Source of the DNA: Brevibacillus sp. SYP-B805
GTDB taxonomy: Bacteria > Bacillota > Bacilli > Brevibacillales > Brevibacillaceae
Length of the DNA stretch: 64,000 nucleotides
NCBI RefSeq assembly: GCF_011059135.1
Contig: NZ_JAALGD010000002.1
Span: 62,001 to 126,000 of the forward strand
Reading direction: 5' to 3'
Within the stretch, counting starts at the first letter, position 1. The number at the start of each line of letters is the position of its first letter. Position numbers and translations under genes: made by a program. A model generated the notes under the pieces. It ran no database searches and had not been told where the DNA came from. It saw only the letters and a program-made list of their open reading frames with translations. This document shows positions 27,775 to 36,963 of the stretch, in pieces.

Positions 27775-27961
27775 GTGATGGGGCCAAGCGAGCTCCTTTG
27801 ACGACCGACTCAGCGGAGAAAGGAAGACGCGGGATCCCAGGGGGCGTGAGTCTCACTTCGCTGTAACACCCAGATGTTGAGCCCCCTGCCCGCGTCGCGT
27901 TTCGGAGCGGACACGGCCAACTTCTGCGCGGGTCGTCAAGAGAGCGAGCAGGAACCATCAC
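27775..27961 (-). ncRNA. Candidate structured non-coding RNA, about 187 nt
   Basis: Between two identical terminators lies sequence with nested complementarity and no convincing gene. Outer stem: GTGATGG (27775-27781) with CCATCAC (27955-27961). Middle: TTGACGACC (27798-27806) with GGTCGTCAA (27931-27939). Inner: GACGCGGG (27826-27833) with CCCGCGTC (27889-27896), and AGGGGGC (27839-27845) with GCCCCCT (27881-27887). The result is a rod about 187 nt long with large internal loops, close in size and shape to 6S RNA, although I recognise no 6S consensus sequence. Minus-strand transcription is favoured because the T tract of the downstream terminator lies that way. No clear promoter is seen, so readthrough from leuS plus processing is possible. 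Confidence 0.45.
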
Positions 27962-27984
27962 TCATGACATAACGAACTTGTCTA

Positions 27985-28012
27985 CAAAAAACCGCACAGA
28001 AACCTGTGCGGT
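27985..28012 (-). terminator. Terminator of leuS
   Basis: ACCGCACAG (27991-27999), AAAC loop, CTGTGCGGT (28004-28012) followed by six Ts on the minus strand, 15 bp after the leuS stop. Confidence 0.92.
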
Positions 28013-28027
28013 CTGGATGGCGGAATA

Positions 28028-30499
28028 TTACCCGACCACGATATTGACCAGCTTGCCCGGCACGGCGATCACTTTCTTGACCGCCTTGCCTTCGAGCAAA
28101 GCTTTCGCCTTTTCATGGTTTACAACATGGGCTTCCAGCTCTTCCCTGGACAAGCCGTTGGGGACGACCAGCTTGTCACGTACTTTGCCGTTGATCTGGA
28201 TGGCGATCTCCACTTCGTCGAGAACGAGTGCCTGCGGGTCATAGGTTGGCCACGGCTGTTTGTGGACGCTCTCCGTATGGCCGATCATCTCCCACAGCTC
28301 TTCGGCGATATGGGGCGTGATCGGCGCCAGCAGGATCACCAGTGTTTTCAGCGCGAACGCCAGCGTGCCGCGATCGGCTGTTTCCGGATACGCGTACAGT
28401 TTGTTCACCAGCTCCATGATCGTGCTGATGGCGGTGTTGAACATGTACCGCTCGCCGATATCCTCCGACACTTTCTTGATTGCGTAATGAACCATGCGGT
28501 AAAGATCTTTTGCCGCCTCATCAGCAGGGGCCGGCTGTGATACCGCACCGGCGAACAGGTCCGCATGCCCTTCCACCAGCCGCCATACGCGGTGCAGGAA
28601 GCGGTAGCTGCCCTCCACGCCCGTATCCGTCCAGTCCAGATCCCTGTCCGGCGGAGCGGCGAAGAGGATGAAGAGACGTCCCGTGTCGGCCCCATATTTT
28701 TCAATGATCTCATCCGGGCTGACCACGTTGCCTTTCGACTTGGACATCTTGGCTCCGTCTTTCAGAACCATCCCCTGCGTCAGCAGGCTGCGGAACGGTT
28801 CATCATAGGAAACCATGCCGATGTCATACAGGATTTTCGTAAAGAAGCGGGAATAGAGCAGATGCAGAATGGCGTGCTCGATCCCCCCGATATATTCGTC
28901 CACCTGCAGCCATTTGTCCACTTTCTCCTTGGAGAACGGCAGGCTGTCATTGTGCGCGTCCGTATAGCGGAGATAATACCAGGACGAATCGATGAACGTA
29001 TCCATCGTATCCGTCTCCCGGCGCGCATGGCCGCCGCAGCTTGGGCATGTGGTATGGACGAAGCTTTCGGATGTGGTCAGCGGATTCCGTTTGCCGTCAA
29101 TGACGACGTCTTCCGGCAGCATGACCGGCAGTTGATCGTACGGCACCGGGACAACGCCGCAGGTATCGCAGTAAATCATCGGGATCGGCGCTCCCCAGTA
29201 GCGCTGGCGCGAAATCAGCCAGTCGCGCAAACGGTAGGAGACGGCCGGTCCGCCTTTGCCCTGCTGCTGCAGATGCGCGCTGATCGCCTTGATCGCTTCC
29301 CGGTTGGGCATCCCGTCAAAGCTGCCGGAGTTGATCAGCGTCCCTTCCTCTGTAAAGGGGGCGTCGACCGCCACCTCTTCCGCCAGGATGTCCGGATCAG
29401 GTGGATTGATCACCACTTTGATCGGCAGGTTATATTTCTTGGCAAACGCAAAGTCGCGCTCGTCATGGGCAGGCACGCCCATGACAGCCCCGGTGCCGTA
29501 ATCGAGCAGCACATAGTTGGCCACCCAGATGGGCACCTGCTCGCCGGTGAGCGGATGAACGGCATGGGCGCCGGTGAAGTAGCCGATTTTCTCCGCGTCG
29601 GCAGCGGTCCGCGTAATTTCGCTTTCCTTTTTCATCTGCTCGATAAACGCCCGCACCGTCGCTTCCTGCTCCTTGCCTGCGATCAGTCTCTCCACCAGCG
29701 GATGTTCCGGCGCGAGCACCATGTAGGTCACGCCGAACAAGGTGTCCGGGCGGGTGGTGAAAACCGTGATGGTGTCGTTGCCCAGCTCCGGAACGGTGAA
29801 GGTAACGTTTGCCCCCTCGCTCTTGCCGATCCAGTTGCGCTGCATCGTGCGCACCTTCTCCGGCCAGTGGGGCAGCTTATCCAGGTCATTCAGCAAACGT
29901 TCCGCATAGTCGGTGATCCGCAGGAACCACTGCTCCAGATCTTTTTTCGTCACTTCCGAATCGCAGCGCCAGCACAGGCCGTTGATCACCTGCTCGTTGG
30001 CCAGCACCGTCGAACACTCCGGACACCAGTTGACAAACGCCCGCTTCCGGTATGCCAGGCCCTGTTCATAAAATTTCAGAAAAAGCCATTGCGTCCATTT
30101 GTAATAATCGGGGGAGCAGGTGGTTACTTCCCGCGACCAGTCGACGCTGACGCCCAAACGGTTTTGCTGTTCTTTCATGTACGCGATATTTTCATAGGTC
30201 CATTTTGACGGTTGGGCGCCGAACTTGACGGCCGCATTCTCAGCCGGCAGGCCGAACGCGTCCCACCCCATGGGATGGAGAACCTGATAGCCGTTCATCC
30301 GCTTGAAGCGCGCGATGATGTCACCGATCGAGTAGACGCGCATATGTCCCATGTGCAGGCGTCCGGACGGATAAGGAAACTGCTCGAGGCAGTAAAATTT
30401 CGGTTTCGCATCATCTTCCACGGTCCGGTGGGCTGCGGTTTCCTGCCAGCGCTTCTGCCACTTGGCTTCAATCTCAGCCGGTACGTATTGCCTAGCCAT
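28028..30499 (-). CDS. leuS: Leucyl-tRNA synthetase
   Basis: 823 aa from ATG 30499 (GAGGAGG site). Class-I synthetase: the HIGH signature appears as HMGH in [19 protein letters not shown] and the KMSKS loop as [16 protein letters not shown]. The CP1 editing domain (about residues 220-430) contains [23 protein letters not shown] and [15 protein letters not shown], so post-transfer editing should work. CPEC and CWRCDSEV belong to the zinc-binding ZN1 insertion, and a C-terminal anticodon and tRNA-elbow domain follows. Controlled by the leucine T-box upstream. Sits between the yqe and com genes, unlike in B. subtilis. Confidence 0.98.
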   Translation of the reverse strand: MARQYVPAEIEAKWQKRWQETAAHRTVEDDAKPKFYCLEQFPYPSGRLHMGHMRVYSIGDIIARFKRMNGYQVLHPMGWDAFGLPAENAAVKFGAQPSKWTYENIAYMKEQQNRLGVSVDWSREVTTCSPDYYKWTQWLFLKFYEQGLAYRKRAFVNWCPECSTVLANEQVINGLCWRCDSEVTKKDLEQWFLRITDYAERLLNDLDKLPHWPEKVRTMQRNWIGKSEGANVTFTVPELGNDTITVFTTRPDTLFGVTYMVLAPEHPLVERLIAGKEQEATVRAFIEQMKKESEITRTAADAEKIGYFTGAHAVHPLTGEQVPIWVANYVLLDYGTGAVMGVPAHDERDFAFAKKYNLPIKVVINPPDPDILAEEVAVDAPFTEEGTLINSGSFDGMPNREAIKAISAHLQQQGKGGPAVSYRLRDWLISRQRYWGAPIPMIYCDTCGVVPVPYDQLPVMLPEDVVIDGKRNPLTTSESFVHTTCPSCGGHARRETDTMDTFIDSSWYYLRYTDAHNDSLPFSKEKVDKWLQVDEYIGGIEHAILHLLYSRFFTKILYDIGMVSYDEPFRSLLTQGMVLKDGAKMSKSKGNVVSPDEIIEKYGADTGRLFILFAAPPDRDLDWTDTGVEGSYRFLHRVWRLVEGHADLFAGAVSQPAPADEAAKDLYRMVHYAIKKVSEDIGERYMFNTAISTIMELVNKLYAYPETADRGTLAFALKTLVILLAPITPHIAEELWEMIGHTESVHKQPWPTYDPQALVLDEVEIAIQINGKVRDKLVVPNGLSREELEAHVVNHEKAKALLEGKAVKKVIAVPGKLVNIVVG

Positions 30500-30531
30500 G
30501 ACGTTTTCCTCCTCAATCTCCACAAATGATC

Positions 30532-30833
30532 AAAAAATAAAAAACCCCCCGCCGCCAACACGCCTGTGTCAGGGACGAGAGGAAATTCCCGCGGTACCAC
30601 CCATACTTGATGACTGGCATTGGATTGTTGTCCTGCCATTCATCCGCTCATTGCCTTCGTAACGTGAAGGATGGCGCCCGCCCTACGCAGCCGCGAGCGG
30701 CCTTCAGGCTGGGAGCTTCGAGGCGAGTTCAAAAACCGTTCGGGTTGACTTGCACCGGACGTCAACTCTCTGAAACCGAATCGCTGCTTTCTACTGGTCC
30801 TCATCATCGCTCTCATTTATTCAACAGATGTAT
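30532..30833 (-). promoter_or_regulatory. Leucine-responsive T-box leader of leuS
   Basis: Read on the minus strand, the leader opens with GATGAGGACCAGTAG (stem I base), the AG-bulge region with CAGAGAGTTG and GGTGCAAG, a likely CTC leucine specifier in GAACTCGCC (near 30730-30722), and the T-box GGTGGTACCGCGG (about 30602-30590) that pairs with the acceptor end of uncharged tRNA-Leu. A GGCGGCGGGGGG arm and T tract follow just before leuS. Uncharged tRNA-Leu should favour readthrough into leuS. The exact terminator pairing was not resolved by eye. Confidence 0.93.
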
Positions 30834-30839
30834 ACGCCG

Positions 30840-30869
30840 ATTATAGTCAAACCTGACTCGCCGTGTCAA
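30840..30869 (-). promoter_or_regulatory. Promoter of the leuS T-box transcript
   Basis: Minus strand: -35 TTGACA (30869-30864), 18-bp spacer, -10 TATAAT (30845-30840), both consensus. The TGA stop of yqeM forms part of the -35 box. Confidence 0.8.
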
Positions 30870-31609
30870 TCCCGGGGGCGCCGCGCCGCAAAAAAGAGGC
30901 GCTCGCTTTTTTCATGGGGCGGCTGGTCGGTAAAGTCGGCTGTGATGGCAATATCGACGAAGCCGGCCTCCCGCAGCCATTTTGCCGTCAGCATCGGCTG
31001 GTAGGCCCGCTGCAGATGGCTTTCTTCCACCCGCCGATAAAGGCCGTTTGGCTGCTTCAGGAAAAAGGCCAGCTGATGTTCCACCTCGCAGCGTAGCGGA
31101 TCGCAGAAGCATTCCCAGATGTAGGCGATATCCTCTTCCAGCAGGGTGAACGTGTGATCGGAAAATACATGCAGGATCTTGTAAGGGCTGTGCACGTCGA
31201 ACAGAAACGTTCCTCCCGGCTGAAGATGGGCGTAGACGCGGCGGAATGTTTCCTGCACATCCGCCTCTTCCGTCAGGTAGCTGAGCGAGTCGCAAAAGGA
31301 GATGACGGCATCCGCAGGGGGCAGTTCCAGCCGGCGCATATCCTGCTCCACCCAGGTTACTTCCGTCTGGGCGCTGCGCATCTTGGCATAAGCGATGGAC
31401 AGCATCTCCGCCGACAAATCCACCCCTGTCACCCGATACCCTCGTTTGGCCAGGGGAATCGCGATGCTGCCTGTCCCGCATCCGAGATCGATCACTGAGG
31501 TTGGCTTGCCGAGCTTCTGCCAGGTCTGCTCCGCCCATGCCAGCCACTTCTCGTAGGGGATGTCTGCCATCAACCGATCGTAGATGGCTGCCAAATGAGC
31601 GTACGACAT
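30866..31609 (-). CDS. yqeM: YqeM-type class I SAM-dependent methyltransferase
   Basis: 247 aa, AAGGGAAA site. SAM-binding motif I VIDLGCGTGSIAIPLAKRGY, motif II region VTGVDLSAEMLSIAYAKM and a post-motif VTWVEQDMRRLELP. Substrate unknown. Follows rsfS by 6 nt in the conserved yqeGH-aroE-yqeI-nadD-yqeK-rsfS-yqeM operon. Confidence 0.9.
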   Translation of the reverse strand: MSYAHLAAIYDRLMADIPYEKWLAWAEQTWQKLGKPTSVIDLGCGTGSIAIPLAKRGYRVTGVDLSAEMLSIAYAKMRSAQTEVTWVEQDMRRLELPPADAVISFCDSLSYLTEEADVQETFRRVYAHLQPGGTFLFDVHSPYKILHVFSDHTFTLLEEDIAYIWECFCDPLRCEVEHQLAFFLKQPNGLYRRVEESHLQRAYQPMLTAKWLREAGFVDIAITADFTDQPPHEKSERLFFAARRPRD

Positions 31610-31615
31610 TTTCCC

Positions 31616-31966
31616 TTACCCGCTGAACGTTACCTGGCGGGCATCGCTCCAGAGCCGCTCGATATTGTAGAATTCGCGCTCTTCCCGGTGGAAGACGTGG
31701 ACGACCACATCGCCCAGATCCACCAGCACCCAGCGCCCTTCGTCCGCCCCTTCGATGCCGCGCACGGTATAGCCGTTCTTGTACGCCTGGTCGCGAATTT
31801 CCGTCACGATCGCCTGCACCTGCCGCTCGTTGTTGCCGTGGCAGATGACGAAATACTCGGCAATAATGGAAAGCTCGCGGATATCCATGACCAGAATGTT
31901 CTCCGCCTTCTTCTCTTCCGCCGCCTTGACGGCCAAACGCGCCAAATCTTCCGTCACTTTTACCAT
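31616..31966 (-). CDS. rsfS: Ribosomal silencing factor RsfS
   Basis: 116 aa, GGGAGG site. The whole RsfS/YbeB core is present (KKAENILVMDIRELS, AEYFVICHGNNERQVQAI, EGADEGRWVLVDLGDVVVHVF). Binds ribosomal protein L14 and blocks joining of subunits when nutrients run short. Overlaps yqeK by 7 bp. B. subtilis name yqeL. Confidence 0.96.
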   Translation of the reverse strand: MVKVTEDLARLAVKAAEEKKAENILVMDIRELSIIAEYFVICHGNNERQVQAIVTEIRDQAYKNGYTVRGIEGADEGRWVLVDLGDVVVHVFHREEREFYNIERLWSDARQVTFSG

Positions 31967-32544
31967 CCATTTCCTCCCTTTCGAACGAGATCATTATAGG
32001 CGAGCAGGGTTAGCGGATAAACCTGCTTTTTGCGCTCCACCAGATGGGTGATCGTTCCTCCCAGCGCAAACGCCAGCGCTTCATCCAGATTCTTCTCCGC
32101 CAGCCTGCGAATCTCATCCACGCCGGGAAACGATCGGTTCGGTTCAATATAGTCTGCCACACAAACCACTTTTTCTAACAGGCTCATCCCTTCCCGGCCG
32201 GTCGTATGATAGCGGACAGCCTGCAAAATCTCAGGATCAGTAACCCCCAGCTCGGTCTGGATCACCACCGCTCCGACAAACGCGTGCCACAGTTCCTTAT
32301 CCCCGTCAATCAGTTCCCGGGGCATATCATGCCTGACGAGAATCTCCCGCATCTTCTCCACGGGCCAGCACTTGCAGTAGTCGTGCAGAATCCCCGCCAG
32401 CTCCGCCTTGTCGGGATCGGCCCCGTACCGTTCCGCCAGCGTGCGGGCGGCGTCAGCCACCCCGAGCGTGTGATCGTAGCGTTTCTGATTCATCTGCGCC
32501 CGCACCTGCGCGAGCAGTTTTTCACGGTCAGCCCACAGATTCAT
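31960..32544 (-). CDS. yqeK: YqeK-type HD-domain Ap4A hydrolase
   Basis: 194 aa. Metal-binding HD-domain residues: His in RYDHTLGVAD, HD in LAGILHDYCK, His in LWHAFVGA, His in VRYHTTGR and Asp in VCVADYIEPNR. Members of this family hydrolyse Ap4A symmetrically to two ADP with an Fe-containing centre. Overlaps nadD by 17 bp and rsfS by 7 bp. Confidence 0.93.
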   Translation of the reverse strand: MNLWADREKLLAQVRAQMNQKRYDHTLGVADAARTLAERYGADPDKAELAGILHDYCKCWPVEKMREILVRHDMPRELIDGDKELWHAFVGAVVIQTELGVTDPEILQAVRYHTTGREGMSLLEKVVCVADYIEPNRSFPGVDEIRRLAEKNLDEALAFALGGTITHLVERKKQVYPLTLLAYNDLVRKGGNGW

Positions 32545-33127
32545 ACAGTCGATGCTCCTTTATATAGCATTCCACCGCATCGGGCACCAGGTAGCGGATG
32601 CTCCGGCCTGCCGCCGCCCTCTCGCGGATCAGGGTGGACGAAATTTCCACCGCCGGCATCTCCACAAACGTGACATACGCGGAGAGCGCCTCTTCATCGT
32701 AACGGGAGCCGGGACGAGCGAGGCCAATAAACCGGACGAGCGTCACCAGTTCGTCGAAACGATGCCATTTCGGCAGCATTTCCACCATATCCCCGCCGAT
32801 GATAAACCAGAACCGGTGCTCCGGATAAGCCGCAACCAGCTGCCGCATTGTGTCGATCGTATAGGAAGGGCCATCCCGGTGCAACTCGATATCCGTTACG
32901 CGAAACGCCGGATGAGGGGCGGTCGCAAGCTCCGTCATGCGCAGCCGATGGCCCTCGGCCGCAATATCGTTCCGCTGCTTGTGAGGCGGGATGCGCGCGG
33001 GCATGAACCAGATTTCATCCAGCCGGGCCTGATCGCGCGCCTGCTCGGCAGCCAGCAGATGGCCGTAGTGAATGGGATCAAACGTACCGCCGAAAATGCC
33101 AATCCGTTTTCCGCTCACTTCCATCAT
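32528..33127 (-). CDS. nadD: Nicotinate-mononucleotide adenylyltransferase
   Basis: 199 aa. Nucleotidyltransferase motif GIFGGTFDPIHYGHLLAAE at the N-terminus, PPHKQ, FIIGGDMVEMLPKWHR and the C-terminal ISSTLIRERAAAGRSIRYLVPDAV typical of NadD. Makes deamido-NAD from nicotinate mononucleotide and ATP. B. subtilis name yqeJ. Confidence 0.96.
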   Translation of the reverse strand: MMEVSGKRIGIFGGTFDPIHYGHLLAAEQARDQARLDEIWFMPARIPPHKQRNDIAAEGHRLRMTELATAPHPAFRVTDIELHRDGPSYTIDTMRQLVAAYPEHRFWFIIGGDMVEMLPKWHRFDELVTLVRFIGLARPGSRYDEEALSAYVTFVEMPAVEISSTLIRERAAAGRSIRYLVPDAVECYIKEHRLYESVG

Positions 33128-33132
33128 ACACC

Positions 33133-33423
33133 TTACGGAAGCTGAATGGTCTTGTGTTCGGTCGATTCCTTGTACAGCACAACCGTGTGGCCGATCAGCT
33201 GGACCAGTTCCGCTTCCGCTCCTTCCGCCAGCGCAGCCGCCACGTCGTGTTTGTCATCCAGGTTGTTTTGCAGGATGGAAACCTTGATCAATTCCCGCGC
33301 TTCCAATGCTTCTTTGATTTGTTTCACCATGTTGTCGTTTACGCCGCCTTTTCCCACCTGGAAAATCGGGGTCAGGTGATGGGCCAGCGAGCGCAGGTAC
33401 CGCTTCTGTTTGCCAGTCAACAT
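33133..33423 (-). CDS. yqeI: YhbY/CRM-domain RNA-binding protein
   Basis: 96 aa. A single CRM domain: LTGKQKRYLRSLAHHLTPIFQVGKGG at the start, then the GxxG loop within VGKGGVND, and LIGHTVVLYKES near the end. Members bind pre-50S ribosomal RNA and assist subunit assembly. Starts right after aroE and runs into nadD. Confidence 0.95.
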   Translation of the reverse strand: MLTGKQKRYLRSLAHHLTPIFQVGKGGVNDNMVKQIKEALEARELIKVSILQNNLDDKHDVAAALAEGAEAELVQLIGHTVVLYKESTEHKTIQLP

Positions 33424-34278
33424 TTATTTGCCCCCTTGCAGGAGTTGTTTCAATACCGTCAAGCGCATCAGCTCGGTGGGAGCGGTCTCGCCCGTCCACA
33501 GTTCGAAGGCAAGCGCCCCTTGATTGATAAACATGCCGACGCCGGAATGGGTTTTGGCGCCGATGGCCTGCGCGGTTTTCAGCAGCTTCGTCTCCAATGG
33601 ATTGTAGATCAGGTCGCTCACGATCAGCCCCGGATGCAGCCATTCCTCCGCCACAGGCATCTCGTCCACATGCGGATACATGCCGATGGAGGTGGTGTTG
33701 ATCAAGAGCGTGGCGTCGGCAATCGCCTCACCCGCCTGCTGCGGATCGACGGAAACGGTCGGCACCAGCGGATTCAACAGCTCGGCGAGCAGCTGCGCTT
33801 TCTCACGGGAACGGTTGACGATGCGGATCTGTTTGACGGCGTGTTCGGCCAATGTGCAGGCAACGGCCCGCGCCGCGCCTCCCGCCCCAATCATGGTTAC
33901 CACCTGATTCGCCAGATTGATGCCCGTTTCCTCCACCAGCGAGCGGACATACCCTTTGCCATCCGTATTATAGCCGATCAGCCGGCCGTTGTCGTTGACC
34001 ACCGTATTGACGGCGCCGATCCGTTTGGCCAGCGGATCGATCTCATCCAGCAGCGGCACAATGGCTACCTTGTGCGGAATCGTCACATTGACGCCGCGCA
34101 TCCCCAGGGCGCGGACGCCGGCAACCGCTTCCGGCAGCTGTTCCGGCGCTACGTTGAAGGCGGCATAGGCATAAGGCAGTTTCAGCGCCGCAAATGCCGC
34201 ATTGTGCATCGCGGGCGATTGCGAATGATGCACCGGGTGGCCCAGCAGTCCAACCATCTGTGTCTTGCTTGTGATCAT
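33424..34278 (-). CDS. aroE: Shikimate dehydrogenase
   Basis: 284 aa from ATG 34278 (AAAGGAG site; a frame to 34308 lacks one). [17 protein letters not shown] binds shikimate, NVTIPHK contains the catalytic Lys, NTDGKGY carries the catalytic Asp and [14 protein letters not shown] is the NADP-binding loop with NRS for the adenosine phosphate. Reduces 3-dehydroshikimate to shikimate. In the conserved yqe operon. Confidence 0.97.
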   Translation of the reverse strand: MITSKTQMVGLLGHPVHHSQSPAMHNAAFAALKLPYAYAAFNVAPEQLPEAVAGVRALGMRGVNVTIPHKVAIVPLLDEIDPLAKRIGAVNTVVNDNGRLIGYNTDGKGYVRSLVEETGINLANQVVTMIGAGGAARAVACTLAEHAVKQIRIVNRSREKAQLLAELLNPLVPTVSVDPQQAGEAIADATLLINTTSIGMYPHVDEMPVAEEWLHPGLIVSDLIYNPLETKLLKTAQAIGAKTHSGVGMFINQGALAFELWTGETAPTELMRLTVLKQLLQGGK

Positions 34279-34353
34279 TGGCTTCTCCTTTCCCCGAAAC
34301 CCACTCAACGGCTGCCATGTGAACCTGCCTGGCAGGGGCTTTCCGCTGTCCGA

Positions 34354-35484
34354 TCAGACCAGCGCTTTGCGGACGGCGATCCCGACGCCTTTGGGCACAT
34401 GCACATCCACAACGGCCGGGTATTTGCCCTGCAGGCTGATCCAGCCCAGCCCCGAAATGACAATATCCGTTGGTCCGTTGGCTCCTATTTTCAAACTATG
34501 CTTGGTGAAGGGAGGGAGCTGCTTCACCGCTTCCCCGGTGGGCGGTGCCAGCAGTTCCCCGTGGTGCCTCGCGAAAATGTCGTCTGCCTGTTCCAGCTTG
34601 GTGCGATGAATATACAGATTGTTTGCCACATAAACGACAAACGGCTGATGTTCGCCGCGCACAAAATCCACGCGGGCCAGGCCAGCCAGAAACAGCGTCT
34701 GCTTGTCGTTCAGCTGGTACACCTTCGGATTGATGCGGGCCGATGGCGTCAGCTTGCGCAAATCCTGTGGGGTCACCATGTGGCCGATCTGATCCCGGTT
34801 GATGATGCCCGGCGTATCGTACAGGAAGCGGCCATCCTCCAGCGGAATCTCGATTTTATCCAAAGTTGTCCCCGGAAACGGCGAGGTGGTGATCTCCATC
34901 TCAGCCGATCCGTAATCATGCAGAATGCGGTTGATCAAGGTGGATTTGCCCACGTTGGTGACACCGACGATGTAAACGTCGCGTTTCTCGCGCAGCCGCC
35001 CGATCCGGCTGAGCAGCTCGTCGATGCCGATCCCCTTCTGCGCGCTGACCAGCACCACATCCGCCGGTTTCAGCCCCCGATCCTTGGCCTCATGCTGCAT
35101 CCAGTTGCGCACACGGTTCAAATTGATGTTTCTGGGCAGCAAATCCACCTTGTTGCCCACCAGCAGAATCGGATTTTTTCCTACAAAACGGGGCAGTCCA
35201 CGCAGCCAGGAGCCCTGAAAATCAAACAGGTCGACCACCATGACCACCAGGCTGTCCGTGGCGCCGATGCCGTTCAAGATGCGGAGAAAGTCGTCATCAT
35301 CCATCGCAACGGGCGCCACTTCATTATAATGCTTGATCCGAAAGCACCTTTGGCAGACCACGACCTCGCGCGCCAAAGCCGACCTCGGCGTGTAGCCGGG
35401 CTTTGTCGGGTCTTCCGTCTGGATGGCCTTGCCGCAGCCGGCACAGTGGATTTGCTCCCCTGTTTCTACGACTTGTTCGTCCAT
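34354..35484 (-). CDS. yqeH: YqeH circularly permuted GTPase for 30S assembly
   Basis: 376 aa from ATG 35484 (GGAAAGGA site). N-terminal zinc finger (HCAGCGK ... VVCQRCFRIKHYNE), then GTPase motifs in permuted order: G4 NKVDLL, G5 SAQKG, G1 GVTNVGKST, G2 near TTLDKI, G3 DTPG. The C-terminal domain carries the predicted RNA-binding part. B. subtilis YqeH is required for 16S rRNA maturation and 30S biogenesis. Its start overlaps yqeG by 19 bp. Confidence 0.96.
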   Translation of the reverse strand: MDEQVVETGEQIHCAGCGKAIQTEDPTKPGYTPRSALAREVVVCQRCFRIKHYNEVAPVAMDDDDFLRILNGIGATDSLVVMVVDLFDFQGSWLRGLPRFVGKNPILLVGNKVDLLPRNINLNRVRNWMQHEAKDRGLKPADVVLVSAQKGIGIDELLSRIGRLREKRDVYIVGVTNVGKSTLINRILHDYGSAEMEITTSPFPGTTLDKIEIPLEDGRFLYDTPGIINRDQIGHMVTPQDLRKLTPSARINPKVYQLNDKQTLFLAGLARVDFVRGEHQPFVVYVANNLYIHRTKLEQADDIFARHHGELLAPPTGEAVKQLPPFTKHSLKIGANGPTDIVISGLGWISLQGKYPAVVDVHVPKGVGIAVRKALV

Positions 35485-35987
35485 GAGATCATTCCTTTCC
35501 TGCGCATCCAATAGAGCGCGATCCGCTCCAGCAGTCGGTTGAATCTGGTCAAGATGCCGTCCGTCTGCGCCACCGGAACGACCAGAATCGTGTGAAAGCC
35601 GAGCAGGTTCCCGCCCAATATATCGGTAAACAACTGGTCGCCGACGACCACCGTCTCTTCAATCGGAACATTCATGTCGCGCACGGCCCGCATAAACGCC
35701 TGTCCCAGCGGCTTGCGGGCCGCCCAGATAAAGCGCGCCTCAAGCGGTTCGCAAAACCGGTGAACCCTCTCCCGGTTGTTGTTGGACACCACCGTCACTT
35801 GAATGCCTGCCTGGCGCAGGCGGCGAAACCACTCGACCACTTCGGGGGTGGCGTCGGGCCGGTTCCATTCCACCAGCGTATTGTCCAGATCCGTAATCAC
35901 ACCCCGGATCTTTCGTTTCTTCAACTCTTCCGGATCAATGTGATGGATCGATTCCACAAACTCGTTGGGCATGAGCTTCCCCAGCAC
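35466..35987 (-). CDS. yqeG: YqeG-family HAD phosphatase (subfamily IIIA)
   Basis: 173 aa from GTG 35987 (GGGAGG at 8-nt spacing), matching the 172 aa of B. subtilis YqeG; a longer frame to 36104 is not supported. HAD motif I is GVITDLDNTLVEWNRPD, motif II VVSNNN, and the motif III/IV region is RKPLGQAF with VVVGDQLFTDILGGN. Substrate unknown; the family includes a mitochondrial phosphatidylglycerophosphate phosphatase relative. First gene of the operon. Confidence 0.93.
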   Translation of the reverse strand: MLGKLMPNEFVESIHHIDPEELKKRKIRGVITDLDNTLVEWNRPDATPEVVEWFRRLRQAGIQVTVVSNNNRERVHRFCEPLEARFIWAARKPLGQAFMRAVRDMNVPIEETVVVGDQLFTDILGGNLLGFHTILVVPVAQTDGILTRFNRLLERIALYWMRRKGMISWTNKS

Positions 35988-36014
35988 GCGAAGCACCTCC
36001 CTGTATCGGGACTT

Positions 36015-36044
36015 ACTATACCATATTCCACCGCATCGTTGCAA
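36015..36044 (-). promoter_or_regulatory. Promoter of the yqeG operon
   Basis: Minus strand: -35 TTGCAA (36044-36039), 18-bp spacer, -10 TATAGT (36020-36015), about 30 bp before the yqeG start. Confidence 0.65.
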
Positions 36045-36150
36045 AGAAAAAGCGGGGATCAGATCGCCGCCGGGAAGTGCGGGAAGACAGCTGCGCGAAA
36101 ACATGAGAGAATAGGAAAATCAGGGAATACACGATAAAGGAGTGGAGCCG

Positions 36151-36738
36151 ATGAAGCGGCTGGAACAACAAATCCGCTTTCTCCTCGAAATCGATCAATT
36201 GAAACAGGTGATGAGACAATCGCTTCTCGCGGATCAATCGCGCCGTGAAAACGATGCGGAGCATTCCTGGCACCTGGCGATGATGGCCCTGGTTTTGGCG
36301 GAATACGCCCAGGAGCCGCAGCTGGATCTGCCGCATGTGATCCGCATGCTGCTCATTCACGACCTGGTGGAAATCTATGCAGGCGATACCTACGCGTATG
36401 ATGAAAAAGGCTACCTGGACAAGGCAGAACGGGAGCAGAACGCCGCGAAACGCCTGTTCAGCCTCCTGCCTGATGATCAGGCGGAAGCGTTCCATGCTTT
36501 GTGGGAGGAGTTCGAACGGGGAGAAACCCCGGAAGCCCGGTTTGCCAACGTCTGCGACAGGCTGCAGCCGCTCCTTCTCAACTACCAGACCCAAGGGGCC
36601 GTCTGGCAAAAACACGGGATTACCAGCGACATGGTGATGAAACGCATGCAGCCCATTGCTGACAATGGCGGGGAGCTCTGGGAATATGTCCGCGGGCTGA
36701 TCCAGAGCGCCGTGGACAACAGCTATCTGGCAAAATGA
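36151..36738 (+). CDS. HD-domain phosphohydrolase, YfbR/YqfB-like
   Basis: 195 aa from ATG 36151 (AAAGGAG at 8-nt spacing). HD metal site: His in NDAEHSWHLAMMALV, HD in MLLIHDLVEIYAGDTY and Asp in ANVCDRLQPLLLN. This set matches the HDDC2/YfbR group that removes phosphate from 5'-deoxynucleotides; whether this one does so is inferred. Divergent from the yqeG operon. Confidence 0.85.
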   Translation: MKRLEQQIRFLLEIDQLKQVMRQSLLADQSRRENDAEHSWHLAMMALVLAEYAQEPQLDLPHVIRMLLIHDLVEIYAGDTYAYDEKGYLDKAEREQNAAKRLFSLLPDDQAEAFHALWEEFERGETPEARFANVCDRLQPLLLNYQTQGAVWQKHGITSDMVMKRMQPIADNGGELWEYVRGLIQSAVDNSYLAK

Positions 36739-36765
36739 CGGGAACAAACGGGCAGCCAGGGACGA

Positions 36766-36963
36766 TCATGGGCTGTCCATCCGATTCATTTCCTTGGCTA
36801 TCAGCCGCTTCACCTTCTCCGTCGGGGACCAGCAGTGGAACTGCCACTCCGGCCGTGTCTCATAGGCAAGGCGGGAACAGCGGTAGACGATGCCCTGCTC
36901 CCGCTTCTCGGTACGGAAGTGTTCACAAGTGGCACAGCAGTGGAACCGATTCTCACCGGTCAT
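36766..36963 (-). CDS. Small Cys-rich protein translationally coupled to dinB
   Basis: 65 aa. FHCCATCEHFRTEK, then YRCSR and FHCWSP give five Cys and several His, suggesting a zinc-binding fold. The start overlaps the dinB stop by 4 bp (ATGA), so it is made with DNA polymerase IV. No known function that I recognise. Confidence 0.7.
   Translation of the reverse strand: MTGENRFHCCATCEHFRTEKREQGIVYRCSRLAYETRPEWQFHCWSPTEKVKRLIAKEMNRMDSP

Noticed and set aside
27686-27961. A 91-codon minus-strand frame in the region after leuS
   Set aside because: It spans the terminator hairpin and the paired stems, has no ribosome site and shows no domain; the stretch is better explained as structured RNA.
28565-30208. 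A 547-codon plus-strand open frame
   Set aside because: Antisense of leuS.
33154-35514. A 786-codon plus-strand open frame
   Set aside because: Antisense of yqeI, aroE and yqeH, all clearly real on the other strand.
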